From: Ancylostoma caninum
Lineage: Eukaryota > Nematoda > Chromadorea > Rhabditida > Ancylostomatidae
DNA: 64,000 bases
Direction: 5' to 3'
Assembly (NCBI GenBank): GCA_037903475.1
Contig: JBAJFG010000034.1
Location: 248,001-312,000, forward strand
The notes beneath the pieces were generated by a model. The model ran no database searches and had not been told where the DNA came from. It was given only the letters and a program-made list of their open reading frames with translations. Numbering within the stretch: position 1 is the stretch's first letter; the number at the start of each line of letters is the position of its first letter. Shown one piece after another: positions 13,061 through 24,489 of the stretch. The position numbers and the translations under genes were made by a program.

Positions 13061-13864
13061 ATAACCATGAGACATGCCGTGGGTATTCCTTGGTCGGCCT
13101 ATCACCACGGCCTATCGCCGGCGTTCGACTGTTAAGGGGAAGGATTCCCTTCCCTGTGGACGAGGGACTTATTCGTTAGAGGTGGCCCCAGATCGCCTCT
13201 CATGCGCTTCCCAGTCATTAAAATGCGAGCTTTTGGTCAAATCCGAACTGCAGGATACAGCCCATATGAAGCACTAGCACAAACCCGCACGCGCGAGTGC
13301 GTGTTCACACTCATATGTCGGCCATATGAGTCAAATCCAGCACTGTCGAACTAAGGAGTCCATCCCCTAGATCTACCCGCGTCGCGGGGCAAGCGCATGG
13401 TAAGTGGCTCTGGTGGTCTAACACTATCTGACAACTGCCCAACCGTACGACAGGGCAATGTGACGTCGAAGGACCCCACTACGAAGTGGGAAAAAAACGC
13501 TGAGGAAAAAGAAGTAAGGATTCCATAACTGGTATTTTGCTAGAGCTTTCCAAGGTATGAACAGTTTTTGTTTTTTCAATTTCGAAGGTAAAGAAAAGTA
13601 TAAGAAATGTATCTCCATATAATACAATACGTACTTCTCGTCCAAGTTGCTGATCATACCTCTCCACCACCTCGAAAATCTCGTAGACTCTCTGAAACTG
13701 CGCGTTTCGAACAGGAATTTCAAGAAGTATGAAGAAGGATAGATTGCAATTTTCGAGAAAAAAAAAGCAAGGTTTCGGAACTCAATGAGTGGGCGCTCGT
13801 CTCTTTTAGGATTTTCCGAGGATTGAGTTGGAGAACTAGCTGATTAGTAAGTGGGCAAACAAAT

Positions 13865-14072
13865 AAGTAAGCTAGCAATTTAGTGGGAAAGTCTAGAGAG
13901 GCGTCATCACGGCGCGGCTCCTTGATCAGACACAGGCGCTCTCTATGCTGCTTCTGGCTTCTCTGACTCTGCAGACAACCAGTGGCAGCGTACAGAGCGC
14001 CTGTGTCTCTGCCTAAAGCCGCGCCGTGGCCACGCCCCTCTTGACTGCGGACATTTGGAGCTAGCTGTAAGT
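13865..14072. mobile_element. MITE (GTCAAGAGGGGCGTGGCC family), diverged copy
   Basis: Palindromic element whose right arm (CGTGGCCACGCCCCTCTTGA, then ACATTTGGAGCTAGCTG) pairs with a decayed left arm (AGTCTAGAGAGGCG...CACGGCGCGGCT). Its core, GATCAGACACAGGCGCTCTC to GTGTCTCTGCCTAAAGCCGC, matches the better preserved copy at 62423-62621. Confidence 0.6.
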
Positions 14073-14496
14073 TAGTTAGTAATTATCACTTATGTAGTCA
14101 TCTGGTTATCTCGGATTTCTCAGAACTGCCTCATACAGAAGACTTCACACATTGGGACACTTACGGCCCAGTAGAGAAGCAGCAGCGTGTCAGCCTACTA
14201 ATCTCCTTGATGGTTCTCATGTAGGGCATTCTGCCTTCTTCAAAGCATGCATATTGATCGCCGACCGACACCTCTCACAATCAGGTTTCGTAGATGAAAC
14301 TTCGGCGCAAAATTTGACACACAGGGTGAAGAAAAACTCGCCATGTCCCGTTCGGAAGCTATCCGAAAGCATTTTGTGGCCGGATCGGCCATTACTTACG
14401 GTACCAAATTCCAAGTTGAATAAAATCAAAAAATAAGACTTTTTTACGATCAGGTATCATAAAGATTCACTTGCTTGAACTGAAAGTACTATATTG

Positions 14497-17400
14497 TTAA
14501 ACCGATACCCCTCCTGCGATTTCGCGTCTGATTTCATCCTCAGTAACGACTTCGTAGGCCTCATAGTTACCAGGTCCACCTTTTACTCTGGCCTCATCCA
14601 GAAGCTGTAACAAAACTGCTCAGATCAAAGAGTTCCATAGCAGTTACTGCCTACCTGCTCGAACTCACGGTTGGTGCCGTTGTTGGGAAGAGGCGGAGCT
14701 TCAGCCATGTGCACATCGCTGTCATCCTTAAAAATGAGTACGTCAGACGTAAAAATAAGGAAAACAGAGGAAATGGACCGTCTGCATCTACCACACACCT
14801 GACCAGAAAGGCGGCTGTCGCCTGTATCCACACCAGAGCCGTCAAGCGGTTGGTCGTCAGCCATCGGTTTCTTGGAAATGGTGCACTCAGCAAACTCCTT
14901 CATGAAAGCCTCATCGTTGCGGCGACGCTTGCGGCAATTTTTGTTGCGACGTTTTATGCGCTTCTGGACTCGCTGTGGGACCTGCTCGTCGGCATTTTCG
15001 TCGGTGTCAGCGTCATACTCTGGGCCACTGTCGTCAGAAAGAACAGGGATCGCTACGTCCGCACCAGCTTTCTGACGCTCTATACGTGTCTTGGAGTCGC
15101 CACCGCCACCAAGGTCATCCTGAGATTCTCGAGAACGTGGCATCGCGTCGCTGTCGTCGCAGGTGGAACGACTGTCGCAAGTCGAGCATGTCGAATCAGT
15201 ACAGCACATTGGGGACTCATCCGAATCCCACATACTTTTGGAGCTATCCGCACTTTCCTCATTCTCTTCTGGACCATAATCGCTCACATGCAGCTGGTCG
15301 AACTCATCTTTCGGATTCTGAAAAGTGATCTAGGTGACGGGTAGTAAATATTCTGCAGAAAATGTCTTCTCTGGACAAAATGTGGAGTGTTATGACTCAG
15401 TCAAGCAATCTATCCAATCCGCCTATGAATCCAGGAGTAGGACTAAATAACACGTATTTTTCTGGTCATCGCATCGCACGCGCCTCATAGGCTACGCCAC
15501 TGCACATTAGCAACGTTTAAGGTTTTAACGGTCCTCTCGCTCACTGCCCGAAGATGGCCGCGCCGCAGGAGGTGACACGCGTGCGCGTGAATACGGACTG
15601 TTGACATTTCTTATATCTCACATTGTACAACTTAACAACACTTCAATGTTCTCGAGAACTTTAAAGACTGCACTAGTGTATAGCGTTGCAAACGAGCACG
15701 AAAATTCCCGCCCGAGAAATAAAAAAGCTGAAACAGGCTGCACTGGACACCTCTACGCCCAGATGCGTTATTGGAAAGACGAGTAGTAGTAACTGAGTAT
15801 AGACGTCACGTATGGACAAACATGCTGATGGGCGACAGATGGAAGCTAAATTTGGGTGCATGAAAACGTTTAGTAATAACAATGATGCATTAGTAATAAC
15901 AATGATGCATTCGACGGATCCTGGACCTGGTAATGGTAGTGCAAGATAGCGACGACACAATGAAGACTGGTGAGGAACATAAGCAAAACTTCAATACTGG
16001 CAGTGCGCGACAAACACAGCGCCCATCTGGTCTGCCGCGCTGCCTTATCAACACGGCGCAGTTGACCGGCAAGATGGAATGATTGTCAGGCGTTGCCACT
16101 TCTGACGTTTTGAATATGTTTTCCACCATTCTTGATTGTGTCTTCGTTTCCATTCCAGAATAACCTAAGCAAAACATCAATACTGGCAAGACCAGACAAC
16201 CATAGCGCAAACTGATCTGCCTCACCGCATAGGAGGTGCGACGCGGCAGACCAGATGCGCTCTGTTATGCAAAAATGGTGCCATTTTTTGCAATCAAAAC
16301 ATAATGTGTAACACAACATACGAGTGAAATTATCTTAAAGAAAGAGAGGTTAAACGCTTACCCTGAAGAAAAGTGATTCAAGTTTCGGTTCTTCTTGTTC
16401 CGGCTTTGGCGGCGGTTTACGTTGTGGATATAGTGGGCAGGTTGACACCACATTGATAACTCTTTCCAATGCACGCATGAATTTCGGGAGCTTGGTGTAA
16501 CAACGAGTTGGATCAACGAGTAGCTCACATAGTCTGCAAGATTATTCTTAAACCGCAAAATACCGTGTGTCGTAATCTTAAGGTCATTACAAGAAGGTAA
16601 TGGCAGTTAAACGGTCAACTTTCCAAGGTAAGATATAACGAACGGACTGAAGGCGATCATCGAAAGTACTTATCAGGATTTCGGCGCTAGAATTCTGTTT
16701 AGGAGAATTCGATGGAGTGGGCACATGTAACTCAGCATGAACGAAAGAGAATGAGAATGATCACATCAACGAAATGTGTGGAAGCGCAGACAAGCAGAGT
16801 GCCGACGCGCAGCTAGCGCGGCGCGTGCGAGCAGGGCCAGACCACTGAAGTCTCCTACTCGTACAACACAATCTCCTTCATGCACAATACAATGGTCACT
16901 GATCAATACATGATCTCCCCTAATTTTTGCGGAGTTCACCGACTAGGGCATAGCTTTTTATGACAGATACTCAGACAAGGAAAGTATAGCGGATGTTGAT
17001 GGCGGTGGCCCATCCGCGGCCCTAGAAAGACGCCGCGCAACCGCGCCGCGCGCGCCGGAACCGATGTCTTCCGCTGCCGTTATGCTATTAGCAAAATTAG
17101 CAAAAAGGATTCCTACCCCCAACCCTTCCACAAAAGAAATTAAATGAGTAGGTTCGCAGAAAGTCATTGTCATCCGCGAAACGCGGCGAAGCTGCGCTTC
17201 GTGTGAATGAGAGTGATTTTCTTCGACTTTACCTAGCCTAGAGGGTTACTAGAATAAGGGTCTATCCACGTGGACAACTGCTTGAATTTCATAAAGGGAA
17301 AACGAGGAGCGGCGGCCAAGAAAGGGCTCACTGGACCAGAGTGTGAGCCATGACGAAGAGAAATGAGGCGGGTCATATCGCTGTGATTGGGTCATTCAAA

Positions 17401-18438
17401 GGGGGGGGGGACCAATTACAGAAATATGGTCCCCCCAATTTCGTCTCATCATAGCCCACACCCGATGGACGGGATGCGCAGACGGTTGTCTTGGTCTTGT
17501 TCCATCCTGACAGACCACACAAATGCTAAAACCGACTGCTTAGAAAGCCTTGACGTCAAGGAAATTTCAAAAATAAAAGGTTTGTCGTAAATTTACCTGC
17601 GGAACGTGAATGGAAAATCGTTGAACCCTTCTATTTTCTGGCATACGAAGCGATGAATACGCATTACCTCGGATCCTTCGCTAATATCGCAGGTCTCATG
17701 GCTGAAGTGTCTGAAGCACTTCTCGAGTTTGTGAATAGCCACCTTAACAGCAAAATTAATTAACTAGAAGACCAGACAGAAGAATAACCTTGAAATCACC
17801 TCAAAATACTCGATGAAAGCTGGCTGCACCTCTTCCCAGGGCATCGACGATTTACCAGTTGTTGCCACATCGTAGAGATAGTCATAGAACGGACTGACCT
17901 CGAAGACCCATTCTGTTGGTGAGTACGAGTCAGAAACTTCTGGACTCGGATCCGGTGACATTGGTGATTCCTGAGGATCCCACGCAACCTTTGACTCCTG
18001 TGAATCAGGAGCCACAGGAGTTTGCTCTGGATCAGGCGACATCGGATATTCCAAAACTGGCAATAGTCGAGGCATTCCCTCATGTTCACAATTTTCTTCT
18101 ACCATAGGTACATCAGTTGTCTGCACTGCTAAAAGTGGTGGTGCATCATCATCTCGATCGTCGTCTTCGGGCTCGGACTCATGCTCAGAATCTGGTCGAG
18201 ACCCAGGACGAGAGCCGCCATCCTCAGGTTTAGGAGTAGGTTCGTGTTCCGATTCGGACATCAACTGATTTGCGGATTTATCTCCGGATGCCTGCTCAGG
18301 TGCACGCGCCGCTTCTTTCTCGGATTCACAGTCGGCATCACCAGGTTCTGGCTCGGACTCAGAGGTAAACACCTCTTCCTCGTGTTCAACATCCATGAAA
18401 GTTGGCCATTCGTCCAATACAAAGTCGTCGTCGTCCAT
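14497..18438 (-). CDS. G7: SPK-like acidic nuclear protein, 551 aa
   Basis: Exons (minus strand): 18438-17800, 17742-17597, 16533-16362, 15317-14799, 14726-14655, 14604-14497. All phases close, giving 552 codons including stop. The ATG at 18438 lies 11 bases after a TTTTAG acceptor. Residues about 1-180 are highly acidic (MDDDDFVLDEW...SESEPEP). The split SPK-like domain follows: GKSSMPWEEVQPAFIEYFE, then FNDFPFTFRR, then LCELLVDPTRCYTKLPKF. The next exon has a cysteine cluster (SPMCCTDSTCSTCDSRSTC), an acidic stretch and a basic NLS-like run (KRIKRRNKNCRKRRR). The last exon ends REIAGGVSV and is unlike the MSDLSNYK ends of its paralogues. The domain-splitting intron (17743-17799) is 57 nt and contains an in-frame TAG. 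Likely nuclear; the function is not known to me. Confidence 0.7.
15900..16310. repeat. Partial copies of the GCATCACAGAAT short repeat
   Basis: Contains repeat pieces such as GCAAAACTTCAATACTGGCA (twice, near 15990 and 16170) and GCGGCAGACCAGATGCGCTC before TGTTATGCA, in the G7 intron downstream of its third domain exon. A 20-base direct repeat of AGTAATAACAATGATGCATT occurs at about 15871-15910. Confidence 0.4.
16986..17098. mobile_element. Half copy of the CAGTGGACGTCAA MITE
   Basis: GGATGTTGATGGCGGTGGCC and the following CCGCGGCC...ACGCCGCGCAACCGCGCCGC match one arm of the 270-bp elements at 34363 and 39565. The second arm is missing. It lies in the G7 intron between domain exons 2 and 3. 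Confidence 0.6.
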
Positions 18439-19135
18439 GATTTCAATCGCTAAAAGCATTCATGTCTCTCAAACCGATAGTGGAAAACCCGGAATATGGG
18501 AGGCAGGTAGGAATCCAATATCAAGGATTTCACCTACCTAAAAGGCACGAAGAGGCCGTGAAAAGTCGTCACGACGTGTGACAGGACCTGAGGCTAGCCA
18601 GTAATCTGAAGCAAATAGTTCTCTACCCAATAAAAGGCTAAAATCCACAATATTAGATGCATAGGAAGCCATTCGGTTCCAGAAATTTCAGGAAACAGTG
18701 GATTTTCCCCTCTAAAAATACTGCACTACTTCCGGGTCTTCAGTCACTAAGTTTTGTCGGGAGGTTAAGTATCATCTTGGTGGTAATCGGCCCTGATACC
18801 GACGCCGGATCATGAACCATGTAGATCGTAGAAGACCTGCCGCATGCCCTACATTGCGCGTACTCACGTACTCCCTGCTCTGTCAGCTGGCGCGTCGTTG
18901 ATTTCAAAGGCCGCTGCATGCACCCTGGTTCACATTTTCTGCTGCAACAGCTAGCAGATAGGTGTCACCCTGAGTTTTCCTGTATTCTTGGGATCTTAAC
19001 AGCCTGGGTAGTTTCCCGTTTGTAGCCATAATTGGTGATTAACTGAACGTTTGGAGCCCACCCAGTCGTTCGAGATACAAAATCGATCCTAACGACCACT
19101 ACAAGATCAATTCTAATTATCCACAACTACACAAC

Positions 19136-19141
19136 TTTATT
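19136..19141 (-). terminator. Poly(A) signal of G6
   Basis: AATAAA on the minus strand about 370 nt after the G6 stop, so mRNA cleavage is expected near 19115. The same AATAAAGT-type context recurs at the ends of G1, G2 and G5. Confidence 0.6.
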
Positions 19142-19511
19142 ACTAAGGTACGTAACAAGCTAGTATAACGGGTTATTTTAGCACACAACAAAAATAACAC
19201 AAACAGAACAGCTGCTGAATGAGAAAAACATATGGAAACCCATAGAAAATTCCAGAAGAAGCTGTGAAGGAAATGAAGTGAATGCATTCGAGTTAGACCG
19301 GGATTGAGGAAAAATTTTATGTGCATGGAGATCGGCTAGGATAAATCCTGAAACTTTGAGAGCTCATAAAATGGAAGTGAGGGGAAAGAGTGAGTTAAGA
19401 TGAGAACAAATACATCAATACACAAAAAAAAAGAAAAAAGAGCTGTGGTTGCTGAGAAGAGGTCGGACGTTATCGCGATGGTGATGGTGCGAAGTACTGT
19501 GAAGGACGAAT

Positions 19512-21188
19512 TCATCTGAAAAGAAAATTCAATGAATGCACGGTTTAAATAATTCAAAAACATGGAACCCATGAAACAGACAAGCTTTCGGATTTTCACG
19601 ACTAATTTGGAAACACATAAGAGTGGCAAGAAGTGCATCAGCCACAGATCGTGCACAACTGCACTGTTAAGAACAAACAATTCAGTAAGTACTCAGATGA
19701 CATGAAGTCGGATCTCCGTTCGGCATATATCACCACGGAAAAGCCCTGAGCGAAAAAAAAAAACCTAGAAAAATTGAAAGGATCAGAAAACTACTCACTT
19801 GTTGTTTGTTGAATCTGACATCGCTTTCTTGTGAGCCTTCGACTTCTTACGACTCGGGAGGTCCTCAGGAAAGCATTCCTGGACTACATCGTCTTTTTGG
19901 TGAAATAGACCACGCTTGCTTCCGTGAGCGGTGTTCTCGTCATTATCGGTACCCTCGTCACTGTCGAATTCAAACACCATGTCGCCCACCTTTGCGAGTT
20001 TCGATTCCTAGGAAGTTTACAGGATAAATTGCCTTTCCAACCCTAAAGCCATCGTGGATGATAGTTCCAGCTGACTGGTGCTTTATCTGTACTTTACAAA
20101 AACATAAGGAGAAAAACCTAAGTATTCTTGTGTATTGTTGTTGCTGTGGGTGTGGAAGTCTGAAAAACAGCTGACTTCCGGAACATGGAGAATTAAAAAT
20201 CTTTGGTTAAATGGCGCCAGGACTTTTCAAACAAAAACGACACGTTTCAAAAGCTCATTAAGTAGTTAAGGACAAGAGTATAGTATTACTAGCTGCCGTA
20301 CCCGGCTTCGCTCGGGTGTTTTATTACCTTGGCTACATCATACTGCTGAGGCCAGTTACTATCATCGACAAATTCATTAAAACCTTCATAATTTTGGTGA
20401 CCAGCATGTTAGCGAAGCCCAGGTGATGTTTCCCATCGATTTGTGGGCGTGAAGGTAGCAGAGCTATTTCGGTGACATTGAATCGACGTATTCGTACAAA
20501 ATGGTTGTCATATTCGTACTCAGCATATCGAGGAACCCCAGGAGAGATGTCTTCACCACTCCATTGGGCGGAAGAGCCAAAAATCAATAAAATCGAAAAA
20601 CCGATATTTCATGCAAAATGTTTATCATGTTCCTATTCAGCGCATTGAGAAACCCAAGAAGACATGTCTTTGTCCGTCCCCGAGCGAAAATGGGAAAAAT
20701 CGATAAAATCAATAAATCAATATTTCGTGCAAAATGGTTGTCGTATTCGTGTTCAGCGCATCGAGGTACCCCAGTATGCATGTTCTCGCTAGTCCCTGGT
20801 CAAGAAGAGCGAAAAATCAATAAAATCAATAAATCGATAAATTGGCGCAAAATGGTTGTCATATTCGTGCTCAGCGCATTGAGGTACCCCAGTAGGCATG
20901 TTCTCGCTAGTACCTGGTCAAGAAGAGCGAAAAATCAATAAACTCAATAAATCGATAAATTGGCGCAAAATGGTTGTCATATTCGTGTTCAGCGCATTGA
21001 GGTAGGCATGTTCTCGCTAGTCCCTGGTCAAGAAGAGCGAAAAATCAATAAAATCGATATAATCGATAAATCAATCAATAATCTCAGGTGCAAAGTAGCC
21101 TATAACCTCCGCCGGCACCCAAAGAACCTACGTGCAAAATTTGGTCCCGATCGGTTCATCCTCCGCGATTTCTATTCGGAACACACAA

Positions 21189-21219
<31 letters not shown>

Positions 21220-24200
21220 CAAACACACAAACAAACTTTCACTTTTATATATACAGATAGTTACGTAGCTCCGAATTGATCCAAGAGAAATAAATCCGCA
21301 TTAGTCGGGTCACCTTATTCATAGACCACGTACTGCCTCCACTACTAGACCATTGAAATTTCAGCTCCAGAAACAATTGGGAAGTTTTAGAAGGAGGGTG
21401 GACGTCATAAATAAAGACACCATTTTTTCTTGAAAACAAAAGAAGAAGCAAAGTTTCATCCAGCACTTACAGACGAGGAGGCTTCATCAGTGGTGCCTTC
21501 TTTCTTCACTTTTTCCAGCTTGCAATACTTTGGAATATAGATCGAGGCGGTAGTGTCTACGTCAGTCAATATCTTCACGGCGTTCATGAACGTAGAAAGC
21601 TTGTCGTAGGTAGGAGGCGGATCGGTGAGGAATTGGCAAAGTCTGCAAATATTCGTGGATGAACTGCATTGCATCGGTAAAGCTGTACTGACAAGGGGGG
21701 GGGTGCAAGAGGCCAGGCTCGCAGATTGGAATGAAATCTAACTGGCTTGGATCTTTGTTTGAGTAGGTACTACACTATGTATTTCATCACTGCCCTCGGT
21801 TCCGAAACTATAGAAATCCCATCCAAAAAAAAAACAAGAATGCAAAACGGACACTCAGAACGGGGTTCAAACCCTCGACTCTCTGCCTACCAGTGCAGCA
21901 TCTTCCCCACTCGGCCACCACATCATTGGTGATGGTAGGAACGCATGTGGTGATATGGTGAGATCTCTATTTTTTTTTTTTGAAGCCGAAGGCAATAATG
22001 AAACACATAATGCAGCACCTACTCAAACAAAGATTCAAGCCAGATAGGTCTCATTCCGATCTGCGAGCCGGGCCTCTTGCACCTCCCTTGTGAGTTCAGC
22101 GACTAACTCGAGCGTATGCCGCGAATTCGAAATCGCCCCAAATCTTGGACTGCAATGATAGCTTGCTCGCTCACTTTACCTCTATGTCAATAAGTCTACA
22201 TTTGTACAGGAAATAATAAGGTTATCTGGATAAGAAATGCATAAATTGGAGTAAACACTACATTTAAATTATCCTCACCATTCAATACACTCCACCTTTG
22301 GTTCTACAAGCAAGAATTAGCTTCCAACAACCTGAGTACATTCTCGTTAAATATGTTTCATTGCTAAAGGCCGTACCATAGCGGTGGTATAGAAGAGATG
22401 ATCGCTAACCAAACAGTGCGCCTGCTTGTACAAAATCAATTCCTCCCAGCTGACTCCGCCCCCTGGTACTGTAACTGGAATGCCCGCCCACTTCGCCCGC
22501 CGCCATTGGAGAATTTGGCTTCGAGGGTGACGGTAGAATAGAGGCGACTGTATGGTTTACAGTTCTAGTCAAAACGATAGACGGATTCCGTGACTGCAGT
22601 AACGCTGTGGGACCTGAACAAGACGGAGAGAGCATATTAGAGGTAAGAGGGTCAAGTAGGCCCCACCACGATTCTGCGGCTGTGACGATATGAAACCGCA
22701 CGCGCAATACTTTTCGACAGGGACTGTAGTTCCTGGGTCTCTGCTGGGGTGGGGCCTGCAGATCCGCAATACTTCCGAGATAAAGGATCCGGTAATTACC
22801 TGGATTGCAGCCGGTCCAGCAGGCTGCCCCCACAATAGTGCAAGATGCGCCTAGATTACACCTTGTACCTGACACCTACAGCCTTTGTTCAGTTAATATA
22901 ATAGGATCTAGGTTGGATCCCAAATGAGAATGACTCCCATCTAAGGAAGGAAGAGATTGGTTTTTATGGGAAGGTCACAAGGAAACGCCAACTTCTCTTT
23001 CGCATAGCAGAGCAGCCTTGCCAACCCTCCTAAGTTTAGAATTCTCTTTGAATTACTAAATGGAAAATGCAGTGAGTCGATATGCTGCCCTTTCCAAAAA
23101 GATTGGCGGATTCCTAGCGTGCTTCTATAACGTCGCGGCAGCAAAAGCGCAACAGCGCCTGAACGGTAGGCGCACGCTCTAACAAGGTAAGTGCACGAAA
23201 TTAAGCTGCTGATTCAGTATGACACCTCTATGGTTAGAGAGCTTGTCCGAAGTGATCTTCAACTGTATACTTGAAATTTGCTAAATGGTCAGTAGAAGCT
23301 CAGAAGGAGAATGCAAAACTGACGAACACTGCAGGATTTGATCCTGCGAGCATGTTCACGCTTCGATTGCTATGGTGACTAGCGCTCCAGCATTCGTACA
23401 GCCCTATCACATGCCCCTGCTAAAAACGGGCTTATCTCCTCACAGAGAGAAGACTTGGGAAGGATGAAAACAGATTTGAGACCAGCGTCACGAGTTGCGC
23501 AAGGCAGTCCACAGCAAACCACAATCCCAGGATATCCATCGTATTCTACCCTCGTTCGACGTGGAACTCTGAGCTTATATAGACCATTTAGCAGACCCTC
23601 ATTGAGGCTTAACTCACCTACGGAACGTGGATGGAAAGTCGTTAAACCTCTTCATTTTGTTGCATACAAGTTGACACATACGTAAAACTTTGGCATCCTC
23701 GGCCGTCCTGGAGTTCCCATTGTCGATCAGGTACTTACGAACTCTTTTGCGAATTAGCCACTAAATTAAGACCAATTGCATTAGTCTCAGGACCAGGAAA
23801 CAGGCATCACCTACTTTGATGTATTTCAGGAATGCGGGTCGGATTTCGATCCAGGTCAAGAAGGAGACGCCAAACTCAGCAACGTGTGCCACATAGTCAG
23901 TCACATAGATCCAATCTTCAGAAGAAGTGTCCACCTCGGCAGGTAATTTCGAAGGGTTGCGGTTGGGGTTTTCCTCCTCTTCCGGTGATTCCTCCTTCAC
24001 CTCACAATTGGGCATTGGTGTATGTTCCATAGGCTCTCCTACCTTCGGACGGCAATGTGTTGGAGATTCCTTCTCGGATGCAGCCTGTTTAGACTTGGCA
24101 CCATTAAGAATCTCAGGCGGAGTGTCGTCTTCTTTCTCCAATATGATTTCAGGAAGTTCTTCTTCATCCCTTTCACCTTCCTCAACATCTTCAACGTCAA

Positions 24201-24444
24201 TCTCACTCGTTGCAGGAACTCCAAATGAAGGTTCCGCTCCTACTGCGGGCTTGACATCAGTAGACTGCTCCGATTCGTTTTGGACGCAGAGGGATTTCTC
24301 CGGAGTTTCATTCCTAATCATACCATCCATGACGACATCTGTTAAAAAGCAAATTTGAAGAAACTGAGACATACCGGTCAACCAGCAATGACCACTCATC
24401 AGTGACAAAAAGTGTTACTCACTGGGAAAACTAAGTCTATACAT
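19512..24444 (-). CDS. G6: SPK-like acidic nuclear protein, 357 aa
   Basis: Exons (minus strand): 24444-24423 (ATG TAT AGA...), 24338-23815, 23760-23618, 21642-21471, 20007-19799 and 19515-19512 (completes Lys, then TGA). Total 1074 nt, 358 codons. After a short leader (MYRLSFPN) comes an acidic linker containing CEVKEESPEEEE, a SUMO-acceptor-like VKEE. The split SPK-like domain follows: TWIEIRPAFLKYIK, then RFNDFPSTFRR, then LCQFLTDPPPTYDKLSTFMN. The C-terminal exon begins ESKLAKVGD, has the basic run SRKKSKAHKKA and ends MSDSTNNK. The domain-splitting intron (23761-23814) is 54 nt and ends TTAATTTAG, so its acceptor makes an in-frame stop if retained. It lacks the unnamed N-terminal domain of G3-G5. 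Confidence 0.75.
20290..21255. repeat. Tandem-repeat element starting ACCCGGCTTCGCTCGGGT
   Basis: Starts with a stem-forming ACCCGGCTTCGCTCGGGT. It then has about five units of roughly 115-125 bp sharing GCAAAATGGTTGTCATATTC, GTGTTCAGCGCATTGAG, TGTTCTCGCTAGTCCCTGG and AATCAATAAAATCGATAAAT. It closes with CCTATAACCTCCGCCGGC, a CA-rich tract (21181-21238) and TATATATACAGAT. The same element occurs in opposite orientation at 59580-60430 and as a fragment at 41885-42215. It lies in the G6 intron between the third domain exon and the basic C-terminal exon. Confidence 0.65.
21688..22100. mobile_element. Inverted-repeat element with a tRNA-like core
   Basis: The left arm (from GTGCAAGAGGCCAGGCTCGC) pairs with the right arm (GCGAGCCGGGCCTCTTGCAC), with about 130 bp of inverted homology on each side. 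The core carries on the minus strand TGGCCGAGTGG, a perfect pol III A box, and GGTTTGAACCC, a near-perfect B box, spaced as in a tRNA. The acceptor and T stems do not pair, so this is a tRNA-derived SINE-like piece inside a larger palindrome and not a tRNA gene. Confidence 0.55.
22400..22880. repeat. Dispersed repeat (CCCGCCGCCATTGG family)
   Basis: CGCCCGCCGCCATTGGAGAA and the following AGTTCTAGTCAAAACGATAG-type and CCACCACGATTCTGCGG-type pieces recur at 33590-34110, 46330-46420, 46940-47110 and 54990-55110. Non-coding. It lies in the G6 intron upstream of the third domain exon. Confidence 0.4.
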
Positions 24445-24489
24445 TGTTGAGATAACAGCGACCAGTATGTGAACAGCACCAGTCTGAAA

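Noticed and set aside
14709..15344. 211-codon plus-strand frame
   Set aside because: It is antisense to the G7 exon 14799-15317, whose minus-strand frame fits the splice phases on both sides.
19117..19680. Hydrophobic open frames as membrane proteins (also at 26812-27391, 30332-30716, 50617-50829, 61579-62041)
   Set aside because: They lie in the last exons, after the stop codon fixed by the splice phase, and are followed by AATAAA (AGTAAA in G4). Frames are not conserved between paralogues, so they are 3' UTR sequence.
21840..21925. Possible tRNA gene on the minus strand
   Set aside because: A and B boxes are present, but the acceptor stem does not pair and the T stem has mismatches. It lies inside a larger inverted-repeat element.
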